Below, one piece after another: positions 24,931 to 34,188 of a stretch of 64,000 bases of DNA. The notes under the pieces were generated by a model. The model was not told the DNA's origin, searched no databases, and saw nothing but the letters and a program-made list of their open reading frames with translations. The DNA lies in contig DATAJS010000019.1 in the NCBI GenBank assembly GCA_036262035.1, positions 1 to 64,000 of the forward strand. The letters are read 5' to 3'. The stretch is from Burkholderiales bacterium (GTDB lineage: Bacteria; Pseudomonadota; Gammaproteobacteria; Burkholderiales; SG8-41). Numbering within the stretch: position 1 is the first letter of the stretch; each line of letters opens with the position of its first letter. Both the position numbers and the translations under genes were made by a program.

Positions 24931-26307
24931 GTGGATAGAACGACCGCGCACCTCGCGGAGTACGCGACCGGCCTGCGCTACGAGCACCTCACGACCGACG
25001 CCGTGCGCGCGACCGAGACGCTCCTGCTCGATTCGATCGGCTGTGCGATCGGCGGTTATCACAGCGAGCCCGCGCGCATTGCGCGCCGCATCGCCGCGCG
25101 TGCGAGCAGCACGCCGCCGGCGACCGTCTGGGGCTCCGGTGCGTCGAGCTCGGTGGAAGCCGCGGCTTTCGCGAACGGCGTCATGGTCCGCTACCTCGAC
25201 TTCAACGACACCTACATGTCGCTGGAAGTCGCGCACCCCAGCGATTTCATTCCGGCGATACTCGCGGTCGCCGAGGCCCATCACAAGAGCGGCCGCGACG
25301 CGCTGCTCGCGATCGTCGCGGCGGTCGAAGTGTTCGCGAGCTTCGCGGACTCGTGCAACCTGTTCAACAAGGGCTACGACCACGGGTTCTACATCTCGCT
25401 CGGGGCGACCGCGGGCCTCGGCAACCTGCTCGGGCTCGACCGTGAGCGCATGGCGAACGCCATCGCGCTCACGTGCGCGGCCAACGTGCCCATCCGCCAG
25501 ACCCGCAGCGGCGCGCTGACGATGTGGAAAGGCTGTGCGGCGCCTCACGCCGCGCGAGCGTCGGTCACCGCGACCGAGCTTGCGCGTGAAGGCATGACCG
25601 GACCTTCGGCGATATTCGAAGGCCGCCACGGCGTCCGGGACCAGGTCACCGGTCCCTTCGAGCTCGCGCCGTTCGGGGGCAACGGCGCGCCCTACGCCGT
25701 GGAGAGAACCGGCATCAAGTTCTTCCCGACCGAGTACAACTCGCTGCTGCCGCTCGAGCTCATCCTGAAGCTGCGCGAGCACGTCAAAGCCGACGACGTC
25801 GAATCGATACACGTCGAGACGTATCACTTCACCTATACCGAGATCGGGAGCGAGCCCGAGAAGTGGCGGCCGACCACCCGCGAGACCGCCGATCACAGCC
25901 TGCCGTACATGCTCGCGGTGGCGCTCTCCGACGGCGACATCTCGGTCGCTTCGTTCAGCGAGGAGCGCATCCGCGACCCGAAGCTGCCGCCGCTCATGGA
26001 CCGTATCCGCATCAGCGAGAACGAGGAGTTCACGCGCAAGTGCCCGGAATCGATGGAGTGCCGCATCGAGGTGGTCGACACGCGAGGACGGCGTTTCGTC
26101 GAAGCCGGAAGCCATCCCAAAGGCCACGCGAAGAACCCGATGAGCGAGGCCGAGGTCGAGACCAAGTTCCGCAAGCTCTGTGCGGGGCTGGTCACGGACG
26201 CTCGGCGCGACGCGATCGAGGAGGCGGTGTGGAGCCTCGGGGACGCGCGCGACATCGGCGACGTGCTGAATCTGATTCGCCTCGACATCCAGGGAGAGCC
26301 CGCATGA
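24931..26307 (+). CDS. MmgE/PrpD family protein
   Basis: A 458-residue product starting at GTG with AGGAGG upstream. It has 'LLLDSIGCAIGGYHSEPARI', 'YLDFNDTYMSLEVAHPSDFI' and 'TGIKFFPTEYNSLLPLELI', typical of the MmgE/PrpD fold. It is the closest in-window relative of the minus-strand gene at 19471, so one divergent promoter region controls two paralogues. Its stop overlaps the ATG of the next Bug gene (ATGA). It heads a long plus-strand gene run. The expected reaction is dehydration or decarboxylation of a polycarboxylate; the substrate is unknown. Confidence 0.92.
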   Translation: MDRTTAHLAEYATGLRYEHLTTDAVRATETLLLDSIGCAIGGYHSEPARIARRIAARASSTPPATVWGSGASSSVEAAAFANGVMVRYLDFNDTYMSLEVAHPSDFIPAILAVAEAHHKSGRDALLAIVAAVEVFASFADSCNLFNKGYDHGFYISLGATAGLGNLLGLDRERMANAIALTCAANVPIRQTRSGALTMWKGCAAPHAARASVTATELAREGMTGPSAIFEGRHGVRDQVTGPFELAPFGGNGAPYAVERTGIKFFPTEYNSLLPLELILKLREHVKADDVESIHVETYHFTYTEIGSEPEKWRPTTRETADHSLPYMLAVALSDGDISVASFSEERIRDPKLPPLMDRIRISENEEFTRKCPESMECRIEVVDTRGRRFVEAGSHPKGHAKNPMSEAEVETKFRKLCAGLVTDARRDAIEEAVWSLGDARDIGDVLNLIRLDIQGEPA

Positions 26308-27281
26308 GCCGCGCGCCAGCTGCTTTGGTCGCAATCTTTTGCATTGCGCTGTCGATTTCCGCCCATGCCGCCGAGTGGGTCGCGAGCAAGCCGATACGTC
26401 TCATCCTCCCTTATGCGCCCGGCGGGACCACCGACCTCATCGCACGCATCGTCGCGGGGCCGCTCTCGAACGAGCTCGGCCAGCAGATCGTCATCGACAA
26501 CCGCGGCGGAGGCGGCGGTCTGATCGCGATGTCGCTGATCGCGCGCGCCCAGCCCGATGGTTACACGATGGGCCTGCCTGCGCTCTCCGCGCACGCCGCG
26601 AATGCAACGCTGCTGCGCAAGTCGCTCGGCTACGACACCGAAAAGGATTTCACGCCGGTGACTTTCGTCGGCATCTCGCCGCTCGTTCTCGTCGTGAACG
26701 CCACGAATCCGGCCCAGTCGGTCGAGCAGCTCGTCGCGCGCGCGAAAGAGAGCGGAAAACCGGTGAGCTTCGCGTCCGGGGGGATCGGACTTGCGGCGCA
26801 CATCGCCGGGGAGCTGGTCAAGCTCCAGTCCAGGGGCGCGAGCATGATCCACGTGCCCTATAAAGGCGGCGGCCCTGCGGCCGCGGGGGTGATGGGCGGA
26901 CAGGTCGACATGCTGTTCGCGCCCGTCGGTTCGGTGCTGGGCCTCGTGCGCGGCGGCAAGCTTCGCGCGATCGGCGTCGCGAGCCGCGAGCGATCGCCGA
27001 AGTTTGCGGGCACGCCGACGCTGATCGAATCCGGCTATCCCAATTTCGTCATGGCCGAATCGTGGGGGCTGCTCGGTCCCGGAGGCTTGCCCGGCGCGCC
27101 CGCTCGCAGGCTGCACGAAGCGATGGGCGCGGTTCTCAAGCAGCCCGACGTGGTGAAGCGTCTCGACGAGCAGGGCGTGGAGATCTCCACGTCGAGCCCT
27201 CAACAGCTCCGGGACTACATTCACGCCGAGATCAGGAAATACCACGACGTGATCGTCGCGGCGAATATCAAGGTGGAGTGA
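26304..27281 (+). CDS. Bug/TctC family periplasmic solute-binding protein
   Basis: A 325-residue product, translationally coupled to the PrpD gene by ATGA. The signal peptide ends near 'SAHAAEW'. Motifs: 'KPIRLILPYAPGGTTDLIAR', 'IVIDNRGGGGG', 'PDGYTMGLP', 'HVPYKGGGPAAAGVMGGQVD'. It is followed by the TcuA-like flavoprotein gene after 7 bases, which supports capture of an organic acid oxidised by that enzyme. Confidence 0.93.
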   Translation: MSRAPAALVAIFCIALSISAHAAEWVASKPIRLILPYAPGGTTDLIARIVAGPLSNELGQQIVIDNRGGGGGLIAMSLIARAQPDGYTMGLPALSAHAANATLLRKSLGYDTEKDFTPVTFVGISPLVLVVNATNPAQSVEQLVARAKESGKPVSFASGGIGLAAHIAGELVKLQSRGASMIHVPYKGGGPAAAGVMGGQVDMLFAPVGSVLGLVRGGKLRAIGVASRERSPKFAGTPTLIESGYPNFVMAESWGLLGPGGLPGAPARRLHEAMGAVLKQPDVVKRLDEQGVEISTSSPQQLRDYIHAEIRKYHDVIVAANIKVE

Positions 27282-27288
27282 GGGTGCA

Positions 27289-28770
27289 ATGAATTCATAC
27301 GACGTCGTCGTGGTCGGCGCGGGCAATGCGGCAATGGCCGCGGCGCTGACCGCGCGTCAGCACGGCGCGCGCGTGATCGTTCTCGAGGCCGCCGATCCCG
27401 ACAACGCCGGCGGCAACACGCGGTATGCCGCGGGTCAGACGCGCACCACGTATCGCGGGGTCGAAGACCTGCTCGAGATCGTTCCCGATCTCACGCGCGA
27501 GGAGATCGCCTCGTCGGACTTCGGCCAATACCTGCGCGAGGATTTCCTCGAGGACGTCGGCCGGCTCACGCAATATCGCTGCAATCCCGAGCTGGTCGAG
27601 GCGCTCGTCGACGGGAGCCATGCGACGTTGAAGTGGATGCGCGAGCAGGGCGTGCGCTTCCAGGCGAGCTACGGGCGGCAGGCGGTCAAGGTCGACGGCC
27701 GCTACAAGTTCTGGGGCGGCCTGCCGTGCGAGATCTGGGGCGGCGGGCCCGGTCTGCTCGACGCGTACTATGCCGCGGCGGCGAAAGCGGGGATCGAGAT
27801 CCGCCATCACACGCATGCGCTCGATCTCATCCTCGACTCGCGCCGGGTCGTCGGCGTGCGCTGTGCTTCGCGCGGCGACACGTTCGACGTGCGGGCGAAG
27901 GCGGTGGTGCTCGCGTGCGGGGGATTCGAAGCGAACGCCGAGATGCGCGCGCGCTATCTCGGTCCCAACTGGGACCTCGCCAAAGTGCGGGGCACGAAGT
28001 TCAACACCGGGCAGGGCCTGAACATGGCGCTGCGCATCGGCGCGAGCGCGGCCGGTCACTGGTCGGGCGCGCACTCGACGTGCTGGGACCTGAACTCTCC
28101 CGAAACCGGCGATCTTCGCGTCGGCGACGGCTACCAGAAGTTCAGCTATCCGATCGGCGTCATGATCAATGCGCGGGGCGAGCGCTTCGTCGACGAAGGC
28201 GCGGATCTGCAGGTCTACACCTATTCGCGCATAGGCCGCGAGATCCTCGCGCAGCCGGGGATGCTCGCGTGGCAGGTGTTCGACCAGCGCGCGGTGCCGC
28301 TGCTGCTGCGGGAGTACCGCATCCGCGAGGTCACCAAGGTCACCGCGCCCACGCTGGAAGCGCTCGCGGACAAGCTGGAAGGCGTCGACTCGAAAGCGTT
28401 CCTGAAGACGATGGCCGCGTACAACGCCGCGGTGCCGCCGGGCGAGCCGCAGATCAACATCTCGGTGCGCGACGGGCGTGCGACGAAGGGCCTTGCGCTT
28501 CCCAAGTCCAACTGGGCGTACCGCATCGATCGCGGCCCGTTCGAAGCGTATGCGGTCACCACCGGTATCACGTTCACCTTCGGCGGCTTGCGCATCACGC
28601 CGCGGGCACAGGTCGTCGATGCGGCATGGGAGCCGATCCGCGGCCTCTATGCGGCCGGAGAGATCGTCGGCGGTATTTTCTTCAACGGCTATCCGGGCGG
28701 CACCGGGCTGGTGTCGGGCGCCGTGTTCGGGCGCATCGCCGGCCGCGAAGCGGCGGCCAATCAGGGATGA
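27289..28770 (+). CDS. FAD-dependent dehydrogenase, TcuA/fumarate reductase flavoprotein family
   Basis: A 493-residue flavoprotein. The N-terminal dinucleotide fold is 'DVVVVGAGNAAMAAALTARQ', with 'GGNTRYAAGQ' after it. The C-terminus has 'GITFTFGGLRI' and 'GLYAAGEIVGGIFFNGYPGG'. It belongs to the family of tricarballylate dehydrogenase TcuA and 3-ketosteroid dehydrogenases, which introduce a double bond next to a carboxyl or keto group. It is cytoplasmic with no signal peptide. It has close paralogues at 32031 and 53991. A TcuB-like electron acceptor is not seen nearby. Confidence 0.9.
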   Translation: MNSYDVVVVGAGNAAMAAALTARQHGARVIVLEAADPDNAGGNTRYAAGQTRTTYRGVEDLLEIVPDLTREEIASSDFGQYLREDFLEDVGRLTQYRCNPELVEALVDGSHATLKWMREQGVRFQASYGRQAVKVDGRYKFWGGLPCEIWGGGPGLLDAYYAAAAKAGIEIRHHTHALDLILDSRRVVGVRCASRGDTFDVRAKAVVLACGGFEANAEMRARYLGPNWDLAKVRGTKFNTGQGLNMALRIGASAAGHWSGAHSTCWDLNSPETGDLRVGDGYQKFSYPIGVMINARGERFVDEGADLQVYTYSRIGREILAQPGMLAWQVFDQRAVPLLLREYRIREVTKVTAPTLEALADKLEGVDSKAFLKTMAAYNAAVPPGEPQINISVRDGRATKGLALPKSNWAYRIDRGPFEAYAVTTGITFTFGGLRITPRAQVVDAAWEPIRGLYAAGEIVGGIFFNGYPGGTGLVSGAVFGRIAGREAAANQG

Positions 28771-28875
28771 GTCATCGCCAGCCGACTCCGGCAGGAACGC
28801 CGTGGCGATCCGCAACGTGCGCGCTTTTCGGCCGCGCCGGGATTGCTTCGTCGCTGTCGCTCCTCGCAATGACAA
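28771..28875. repeat. Intergenic palindromic repeat of the GATTGCTTCGTCGC...CTCGCAATGAC type
   Basis: The spacer between the flavoprotein and the next Bug gene holds two imperfect palindromes: ATCGCCA...TGGCGAT (about 28774-28808) and ATTGC...GCAAT around 'cttcgtcgctgtcgctcctc' (about 28842-28870). Translated, it gives the familiar spurious peptide 'NCHCEERQRRSNP', a sign of a dispersed intergenic repeat found in many genomes. Only one copy was recognised in this window. Confidence 0.6.
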
Positions 28876-28897
28876 TTTGTTGAATGGAGGCATCGAA

Positions 28898-29860
28898 GTG
28901 AGAATCGTCGCAACGCTCGTTTTATCAGTGCTGGCGTCCGCGCCGGCCCTTTCCCATGCCGCGGAAACATGGCCGCAGCGGCCGCTGCGCCTCGTCGTGC
29001 CGGTGCCGCCGGGCGGCGCGTCCGATTTCACCGCTCGCATCCTCGGCGCCAAGCTCGGCGAGCTCCTCGGGCAGCAGATCGTGGTCGAGAATCGCGGCGG
29101 CGCCGCCGGCACGATCGCCAGCGATCTCGTCGCGCAGGCGACGCCCGACGGGCACACGCTGCTGTTCTCGTCGAGCACGACCCACGGCATCGCGCCGTCG
29201 GTCTACCGCAAGCTGCCGTACGACCCGATGAAGAGCTTCACCCACATCGCGCTCGTCAATACGATTCCGGCGGTGATGGTGGTGCACCAGTCGGTGCCGG
29301 CGAAGACCGTGAAGGAATTCGTCGCGCTCGCGAAGCAGAAGCCCCTGCTGTTCGGCTCGTCCGGCGCCGGCAGTCCGCCCCACCTCCTGGGCGAGCTCTT
29401 CAAGATGAAGACCGGCGCGCCGCTGACGCACGTGCCGTACAAGGGCAGCGGCCCCGCGGTGATCGAGCTCGCGGGCGGGCAGCTCCATGCGATGTTCGAC
29501 GGGCTGCCTTCGCTGCTCGGCAACATCAAGGCCGGGAAGCTGCGTCCGCTCGCGGCGGCCAGCGCCAAGCGCTCGACCGTGCTTCCGGACCTCCCGACGA
29601 TGGCCGAAGCGGGGTATCCCGGCGTCGAAGGCGGTCTGTGGTTCGGCATCTCGGGGCCCGCCGGCGTGCCGCCGGCGATCTCGGACACGCTCAGCAAGGC
29701 GGTGTTCACGGCCGTGGCGCAGGACGACGTGAAAGAGCGCTTCGCGAGCGTGGGCGGATTCTCCTCGCCGCTGGGCCCGAAGGATTACACCGAGTACATC
29801 CGCAAGGACATCGCGAAATGGGCGCCGGTCGTGAAAGCGGCGGGCGCGACGGTCGACTGA
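28898..29860 (+). CDS. Bug/TctC family periplasmic solute-binding protein
   Basis: A 320-residue product. The GTG start at 28898 is chosen because GGAGG sits seven bases upstream and it gives a clean signal peptide ending 'ALSHAAE'; a longer frame exists upstream but crosses the repeat. Motifs: 'WPQRPLRLVVPVPPGGASD', 'VVENRGGAAGTIASDLVAQA', 'HVPYKGSGPAVIELAGGQLH', 'LPDLPTMAEAGYPGVE'. It precedes the LeuC-like hydratase gene by 9 bases, suggesting one transcript. Confidence 0.92.
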   Translation: MRIVATLVLSVLASAPALSHAAETWPQRPLRLVVPVPPGGASDFTARILGAKLGELLGQQIVVENRGGAAGTIASDLVAQATPDGHTLLFSSSTTHGIAPSVYRKLPYDPMKSFTHIALVNTIPAVMVVHQSVPAKTVKEFVALAKQKPLLFGSSGAGSPPHLLGELFKMKTGAPLTHVPYKGSGPAVIELAGGQLHAMFDGLPSLLGNIKAGKLRPLAAASAKRSTVLPDLPTMAEAGYPGVEGGLWFGISGPAGVPPAISDTLSKAVFTAVAQDDVKERFASVGGFSSPLGPKDYTEYIRKDIAKWAPVVKAAGATVD

Positions 29861-29869
29861 CGCGCATCG

Positions 29870-31273
29870 GTGTCTACTCTGCTCGACAGGATCTGGTCGC
29901 GGCATACGGTCGCGACGCTCGGCGAGGAGTCGCTGCTCTACGTCGACCGCAACTTCGTGCACGAGGAATCGACGCAGGCGTTCGAAGCGCTGGCGGACGA
30001 GGGACGGCCGCTTTCCAGACCCGGCCAGAACGTCGCGTTCTGCGACCACTACGCGCCGACGCGCGGACGCGAGCGCGGGGTCGGTGCGATCGCCGACGCC
30101 GAAGTGCGTGAAATGATCGTGCAGCTCGAAGCGAACGCGGTGCGTCATCGACTGCGTCATTTCGGAATGGCGCACGATCAGCAGGGGATCATGCACGTCG
30201 TCGGACCGGAGCTCGGGCTCGTTCTGCCGGGATTCGTCATCACCGGGTCGGACTCCCACGCCTGCACCAACGGCGCGTTCGGCGCGCTCGCGTTCGGCGT
30301 GGGACAGTCGGAGCTGCGCCAGGTGTTCTTCACGCAGACCGTTTGGAAGCGCAAGCCCAAGGCGATGCGCATCGCCATCGAAGGCTCGCTCGGCGCCGGC
30401 GTGAGCGCCAAGGACGCGGTGCTGCACGTCATCGCTGCGATCGGCGCGAACGGCGGCAGCGGCTACGCGCTGGAGTTCGCGGGAAGCTGCGTGAGAAGCA
30501 TGAGCATGGAAGCGCGCATGACCTTGTGCAACATGTCGATCGAAGCCGGCTCGCAGGCGGGCATGGTCGCTCCCGACGCGACGACGGTCATGTTCCTCGA
30601 AGAGCGCAGCGCTTTGCGCGACACGCGGTTGTGGAACAGCGCGGTCGAGGCGTGGCTCGCGCTTCATCCGCGTCCGGACGCGCATTACGACCGCGACGTC
30701 CATATCGACGCCGCAGCGGTGCAGCCCACCGTGACGTGGGGCACCAGCCTCGACGATTCGGTCGCCGTCGACGGCTGCGTGCCCGATCCTGCGACCGTGG
30801 AAGACGGCGAGCGCCGCGCGCGCATGCAACGGGCGCTCGACTACATGGGGCTCGCGGCAGGCACCGCGGTATCGGACATCGCGATCGATCTCGTATTCAT
30901 CGGCTCGTGCTCGAACTCGCGCCTCGACGACCTGCGCAGCGCCGCGCGTGTCGTCGAAGGACGGCGTGCGCGCGTGCCGGCGGTCGTCTCGCCGGGATCG
31001 CGCAGCGTCAAGCGCGCCGCGGAAGCCGAGGGACTCGACGCGGTCTTCACGGCCGCGGGATTCGAATGGCGCGATTCGGGCTGCTCGATGTGCGTCGGGT
31101 CGAACGGCGACGTCGTGCAGCGGGGCAAGCGCTGCGCGTCGACGTCTCCGCGCAACTTCGAAGGACGGCAGGGGCCGGGGGCGCGCACCCACGTGATGAG
31201 CCCCGCGATGGCGGCTGCGGCGGCGGTGACCGGCCGCATCACCGACGTCAGAAAATTATTGGGAGAAGCCTAG
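29870..31273 (+). CDS. Aconitase/LeuC-type hydratase large subunit
   Basis: A 467-residue homologue of 3-isopropylmalate dehydratase large subunits, probable GTG start. Conserved blocks are 'LLYVDRNFVHEESTQAFEAL', 'AFCDHYAPT', 'PGFVITGSDSHACTNGAFG' and the three 4Fe-4S Cys in 'GSCSNSR' and 'SGCSMC'. It should hydrate/dehydrate a hydroxy-dicarboxylate together with a small subunit. That small subunit is probably the protein at 33540, separated from it by a crotonase and a flavoprotein gene. Context is catabolic, so a role outside leucine synthesis (for example dimethylmalate-, citraconate- or homoaconitate-type substrates) is more likely. The substrate is unproven. Confidence 0.88.
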   Translation: MSTLLDRIWSRHTVATLGEESLLYVDRNFVHEESTQAFEALADEGRPLSRPGQNVAFCDHYAPTRGRERGVGAIADAEVREMIVQLEANAVRHRLRHFGMAHDQQGIMHVVGPELGLVLPGFVITGSDSHACTNGAFGALAFGVGQSELRQVFFTQTVWKRKPKAMRIAIEGSLGAGVSAKDAVLHVIAAIGANGGSGYALEFAGSCVRSMSMEARMTLCNMSIEAGSQAGMVAPDATTVMFLEERSALRDTRLWNSAVEAWLALHPRPDAHYDRDVHIDAAAVQPTVTWGTSLDDSVAVDGCVPDPATVEDGERRARMQRALDYMGLAAGTAVSDIAIDLVFIGSCSNSRLDDLRSAARVVEGRRARVPAVVSPGSRSVKRAAEAEGLDAVFTAAGFEWRDSGCSMCVGSNGDVVQRGKRCASTSPRNFEGRQGPGARTHVMSPAMAAAAAVTGRITDVRKLLGEA

Positions 31274-32005
31274 ATGAGCGAGATTTCCGTCAAGACCGCG
31301 AACGGCGCGTGCCGTATCGAGCTGAACCGGCCCGAGTGCGGCAACCTCGTCACGAGCGAGATGGTGGCGGCGCTCTCCGAGGTGCTGCGCGGCATCGGCT
31401 CCGATGTGAAGCTCGTCGTCATCGCGGGCGGCGGACCGGACTTCTGCAAGGGCCGCGACTATCAGGCCGCGCCCGAAAGCGCGACGGCCGGCCGCGCGAC
31501 GCCGAGCGCGCTGGCGATCCGCGAGCGCATGACCGGACCGATGGTGAGTCTCTACGGGGTGCTGCGCGACCTCCCGGTCGCAACGCTGTCGGTCGTGCAG
31601 GGGGCGGCCTATGGTTTCGGCTGCGCCCTCGCAGGCGCCTGCGACATGACGCTCGCCGCCGACAGCGCGCGCTTTCGCCTTCCTGAAATGGGACGCGGCC
31701 TGCCGCCGACGCTGGCGATGTCCGCGCTATGGGACCGCCTGTCGCCGCGCACGATCGGCTACCTGGTGTACTCGACCGCCGAGCTCTCCGCGAGCGATGC
31801 CCTGGCGATCGGTCTCGCCAACAGCGTGGTGCCGGGTGCCGAGCTCGACGCGCGGGCGGCGGCGCTCGTCGGGACGATCTGCAATCAGCCGTTGGACGCG
31901 ATCCGCGCGGTCAAGGAATACCTGAAGGAGGCGCCGGCGATGCCCGCATCGGGACGCGGCGGTTTTGGCGCGAGCCTCTTCGCGGGCGTGCTGTCGTCGC
32001 GGTAA
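31274..32005 (+). CDS. Crotonase-fold protein with altered active site
   Basis: A 243-residue enoyl-CoA hydratase/isomerase family member. Its ATG directly follows the TAG of the LeuC-like gene. The oxyanion-hole motifs are 'FCKGRDYQA' and 'GAAYGFGCALAGACD'. The first catalytic Glu of hydratases (in GGG-x-E-L) is replaced by Ala, while the second is kept in 'RLPEMGRGLPP'. It may therefore be an isomerase, hydrolase or lyase rather than a hydratase. It is embedded between the hydratase large subunit and a flavoprotein gene. Confidence 0.85.
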   Translation: MSEISVKTANGACRIELNRPECGNLVTSEMVAALSEVLRGIGSDVKLVVIAGGGPDFCKGRDYQAAPESATAGRATPSALAIRERMTGPMVSLYGVLRDLPVATLSVVQGAAYGFGCALAGACDMTLAADSARFRLPEMGRGLPPTLAMSALWDRLSPRTIGYLVYSTAELSASDALAIGLANSVVPGAELDARAAALVGTICNQPLDAIRAVKEYLKEAPAMPASGRGGFGASLFAGVLSSR

Positions 32006-32030
32006 CGAATTCAGAGCAAGGGGGGCAGGT

Positions 32031-33527
32031 ATGAAGGTGCTCGAAACCACCGACGTGGTGGTCGTTGGAACCGGCAACGCGGCATCGTGCGCGGCGCTCG
32101 CGGCGCGCGAAGCCGGCGCCGCGGTGCTGATGATCGACGCCGCCGGCGAGGACGACCGCGGCGGCAACACCGCTTACGCCGGCGGCCAGATGCGCGTCGC
32201 GTTCAACGGCGTCGACGATCTCGTCAAGGTGATCGGCGGTCTCACCGAGGACGACATCCGCAATACCGATTTCGGCGTGTATACCGCGTCCGACTTCTTC
32301 GACGACATGGCGCGAGTGACGCAATATCGCTGCAATGCCGAGCTGGTCGAGTCGGTGATCGAGGCGAGCCTCGACACCCTAGTCTGGCTGCGCGGCAAAG
32401 GCGTGCGCTTCGAGGCCGCTTTCGGCCGCCAGGCGTCCAAAGTCGACGGCCGCATGAAGTTCTGGGGCGGTCTCCCGTGCATCGTCTGGGGCGGCGGACA
32501 GGGCCTCATCGATGCGCTGCACGCGCGCGCCGCGAGCGAGGGGATCCGCACGCTTTACGAGACACCGGCCGTCGGGCTGTTGCGCGACGGGACGCGCATC
32601 GCCGGCGTGCAGGTCCTGCATAAAGGCGAGGCGTGCGAGATCCGTGCGCGGGCGGTGGTGCTCGCCTGCGGCGGGTTCGAAGCGAACACCGAGATGCGCA
32701 CGCGCTACCTGGGTCCGAACTGGGAGCTCGCGAAAGTCCGCGGCACCCGTTTCAACACCGGCGCGGGCTTGCGCATGGCGCTCGACGTGGGGGCGCGCTC
32801 CTACGGTCACTGGTCGTGCGCGCATTCGAGCTGCTGGGAGCTCAACGCGCCCGAATACGGCGACCCGGTCGTCAAAGGCGCGTATCAGAAGCACAGCTAT
32901 CCGTTCGGCATCATGGTGAACGCGCGCGGCGAACGCTTCGTCGACGAGGGCGCGGACTTCCAGACGCTCACGTACGCGCGCTTCGGCCGCGAAGTTCTCG
33001 CGCAGCCCGGCCATTTCGCGTGGCAGGTTTTCGACCAGCGCGCGATTCCTCTGCTGCGCGAGACCTATCGCATCCGCCAGGTGACGAAAGTGCAGGCGCC
33101 GACGCTCGAAGAGCTCGCGCACAAGATGGAAGGCGTCGACGCCGAGGGCTTTCTGCGCACCGTCGAAGCGTTCAACGGCGCAGCACCTCGTACCGAAGCG
33201 CCGTACGTCTCCAGCATCAAGGACGGCCTCGCAACCGCCGGCCTCGCGTTGCCGAAGTCGAACTGGGCGCGCCCGGTCGATCGCGGGCCGTTCGAGGCGT
33301 ATGCGGTCACCGCCGGGATCACCTTCACGTTCGGCGGCCTGAAGATCGCGACCGGCGCCGAAGTCGAGGACGACGCAGGCAAATCGATACCCGGGCTCTA
33401 CACCGCCGGCGAGATGGTCGGCGGTCTCTTCTATCACAACTACCCCAGCGGGACCGGGCTCACCTGCGGCGCGGTGCTCGGCCGCACCGCGGGGCGCGGC
33501 GCAGCCCGATTCGCGAGGAGCTTCTGA
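32031..33527 (+). CDS. FAD-dependent dehydrogenase, TcuA family (paralogue 2)
   Basis: A 498-residue flavoprotein starting at ATG 32031 after a purine-rich AAGGGGGG. It has 'DVVVVGTGNAASCAALAARE', 'DDRGGNTAYAGGQMRVAFNG', 'RERFVDEGADFQTLTYARF' (with minor spelling differences between paralogues) and 'GLYTAGEMVGGLFYHNYPSG'. It is collinear with the enzymes at 27289 and 53991. It would oxidise a saturated carboxylate side chain using FAD. It lies between the crotonase and the LeuD-like small subunit gene. Confidence 0.9.
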   Translation: MKVLETTDVVVVGTGNAASCAALAAREAGAAVLMIDAAGEDDRGGNTAYAGGQMRVAFNGVDDLVKVIGGLTEDDIRNTDFGVYTASDFFDDMARVTQYRCNAELVESVIEASLDTLVWLRGKGVRFEAAFGRQASKVDGRMKFWGGLPCIVWGGGQGLIDALHARAASEGIRTLYETPAVGLLRDGTRIAGVQVLHKGEACEIRARAVVLACGGFEANTEMRTRYLGPNWELAKVRGTRFNTGAGLRMALDVGARSYGHWSCAHSSCWELNAPEYGDPVVKGAYQKHSYPFGIMVNARGERFVDEGADFQTLTYARFGREVLAQPGHFAWQVFDQRAIPLLRETYRIRQVTKVQAPTLEELAHKMEGVDAEGFLRTVEAFNGAAPRTEAPYVSSIKDGLATAGLALPKSNWARPVDRGPFEAYAVTAGITFTFGGLKIATGAEVEDDAGKSIPGLYTAGEMVGGLFYHNYPSGTGLTCGAVLGRTAGRGAARFARSF

Positions 33528-33539
33528 GGAGCCGGGCCT

Positions 33540-34157
33540 ATGCCTGAACCGTTCCAGCGGCTGACCGCGGTCGCCGTGCCGCTCGACGACGCGAACATCG
33601 ACACGGGGCGTATTTTTCCGTCGCGTTTCCTGCGCAAGCCTCGTTCGGCGGGGTATCACAACTTTCTCTTTCGCGACGCGAGGTTCGATCCGGACGGCAA
33701 CGAGCGCCCCGATTTCATTCTGAATCGCGCGCCTTATCGCGCCGCACGGATCGCCGTGACCGGTCCCAATTTCGCGTGCGGTTCGTCGCGCGAATCGGCG
33801 GTCTATGCCTTCGTGGACGCGGGCTTCCGCTGCATCGTCGCGGCGAGCTTCGGTGAGATCTTCTTCAGCAACTGTTTTCGCAACGGCCTGCTGCCGGTCG
33901 TGCTCCCGGCGCAGGACGTCATCGCCCTGCGGCAGCAGTTGCACGAACGTCCCGGCGCCGGGATGACCGTCGATCTCGAGGCGCAGACGGTGTGCGGCCC
34001 CGACGGCCGCGAGCTTCATTTCGACATCGATTCGGCGCGCATGCTTCGTCTCGTCAAAGGACTGGACGACGCCGCGCTCGCGCTCGAATACGTCGCGCAG
34101 ATCGAGGCTTTCGAGACGCGCCATTTCAAATGCTGGCCGTGGGCCGCCGCGCGGTGA
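33540..34157 (+). CDS. Aconitase/LeuD-type hydratase small subunit
   Basis: A 205-residue swivel-domain protein: 'VPLDDANIDTGRIFPSRFL', the substrate-binding 'GPNFACGSSRESAVYAFVDA' and 'IIASSFGEIF'-like 'IVAASFGEIFFSNCFRNGLL'. Length and motifs fit LeuD. It should pair with the large subunit at 29870, with two genes between them, which is unusual for LeuCD-type enzymes. It lies 12 bases after the flavoprotein gene, so it is in the same transcript. Confidence 0.9.
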   Translation: MPEPFQRLTAVAVPLDDANIDTGRIFPSRFLRKPRSAGYHNFLFRDARFDPDGNERPDFILNRAPYRAARIAVTGPNFACGSSRESAVYAFVDAGFRCIVAASFGEIFFSNCFRNGLLPVVLPAQDVIALRQQLHERPGAGMTVDLEAQTVCGPDGRELHFDIDSARMLRLVKGLDDAALALEYVAQIEAFETRHFKCWPWAAAR

Positions 34158-34188
34158 GCGCGCGACGGCTGCGTGCGGGAGTGGAGAT

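Noticed and set aside
28925-31192. A 755-codon open frame on the minus strand
   Set aside because: It lies antisense to the Bug and LeuC-like genes, has Arg/His-rich composition and no motifs; it is a by-product of high GC.
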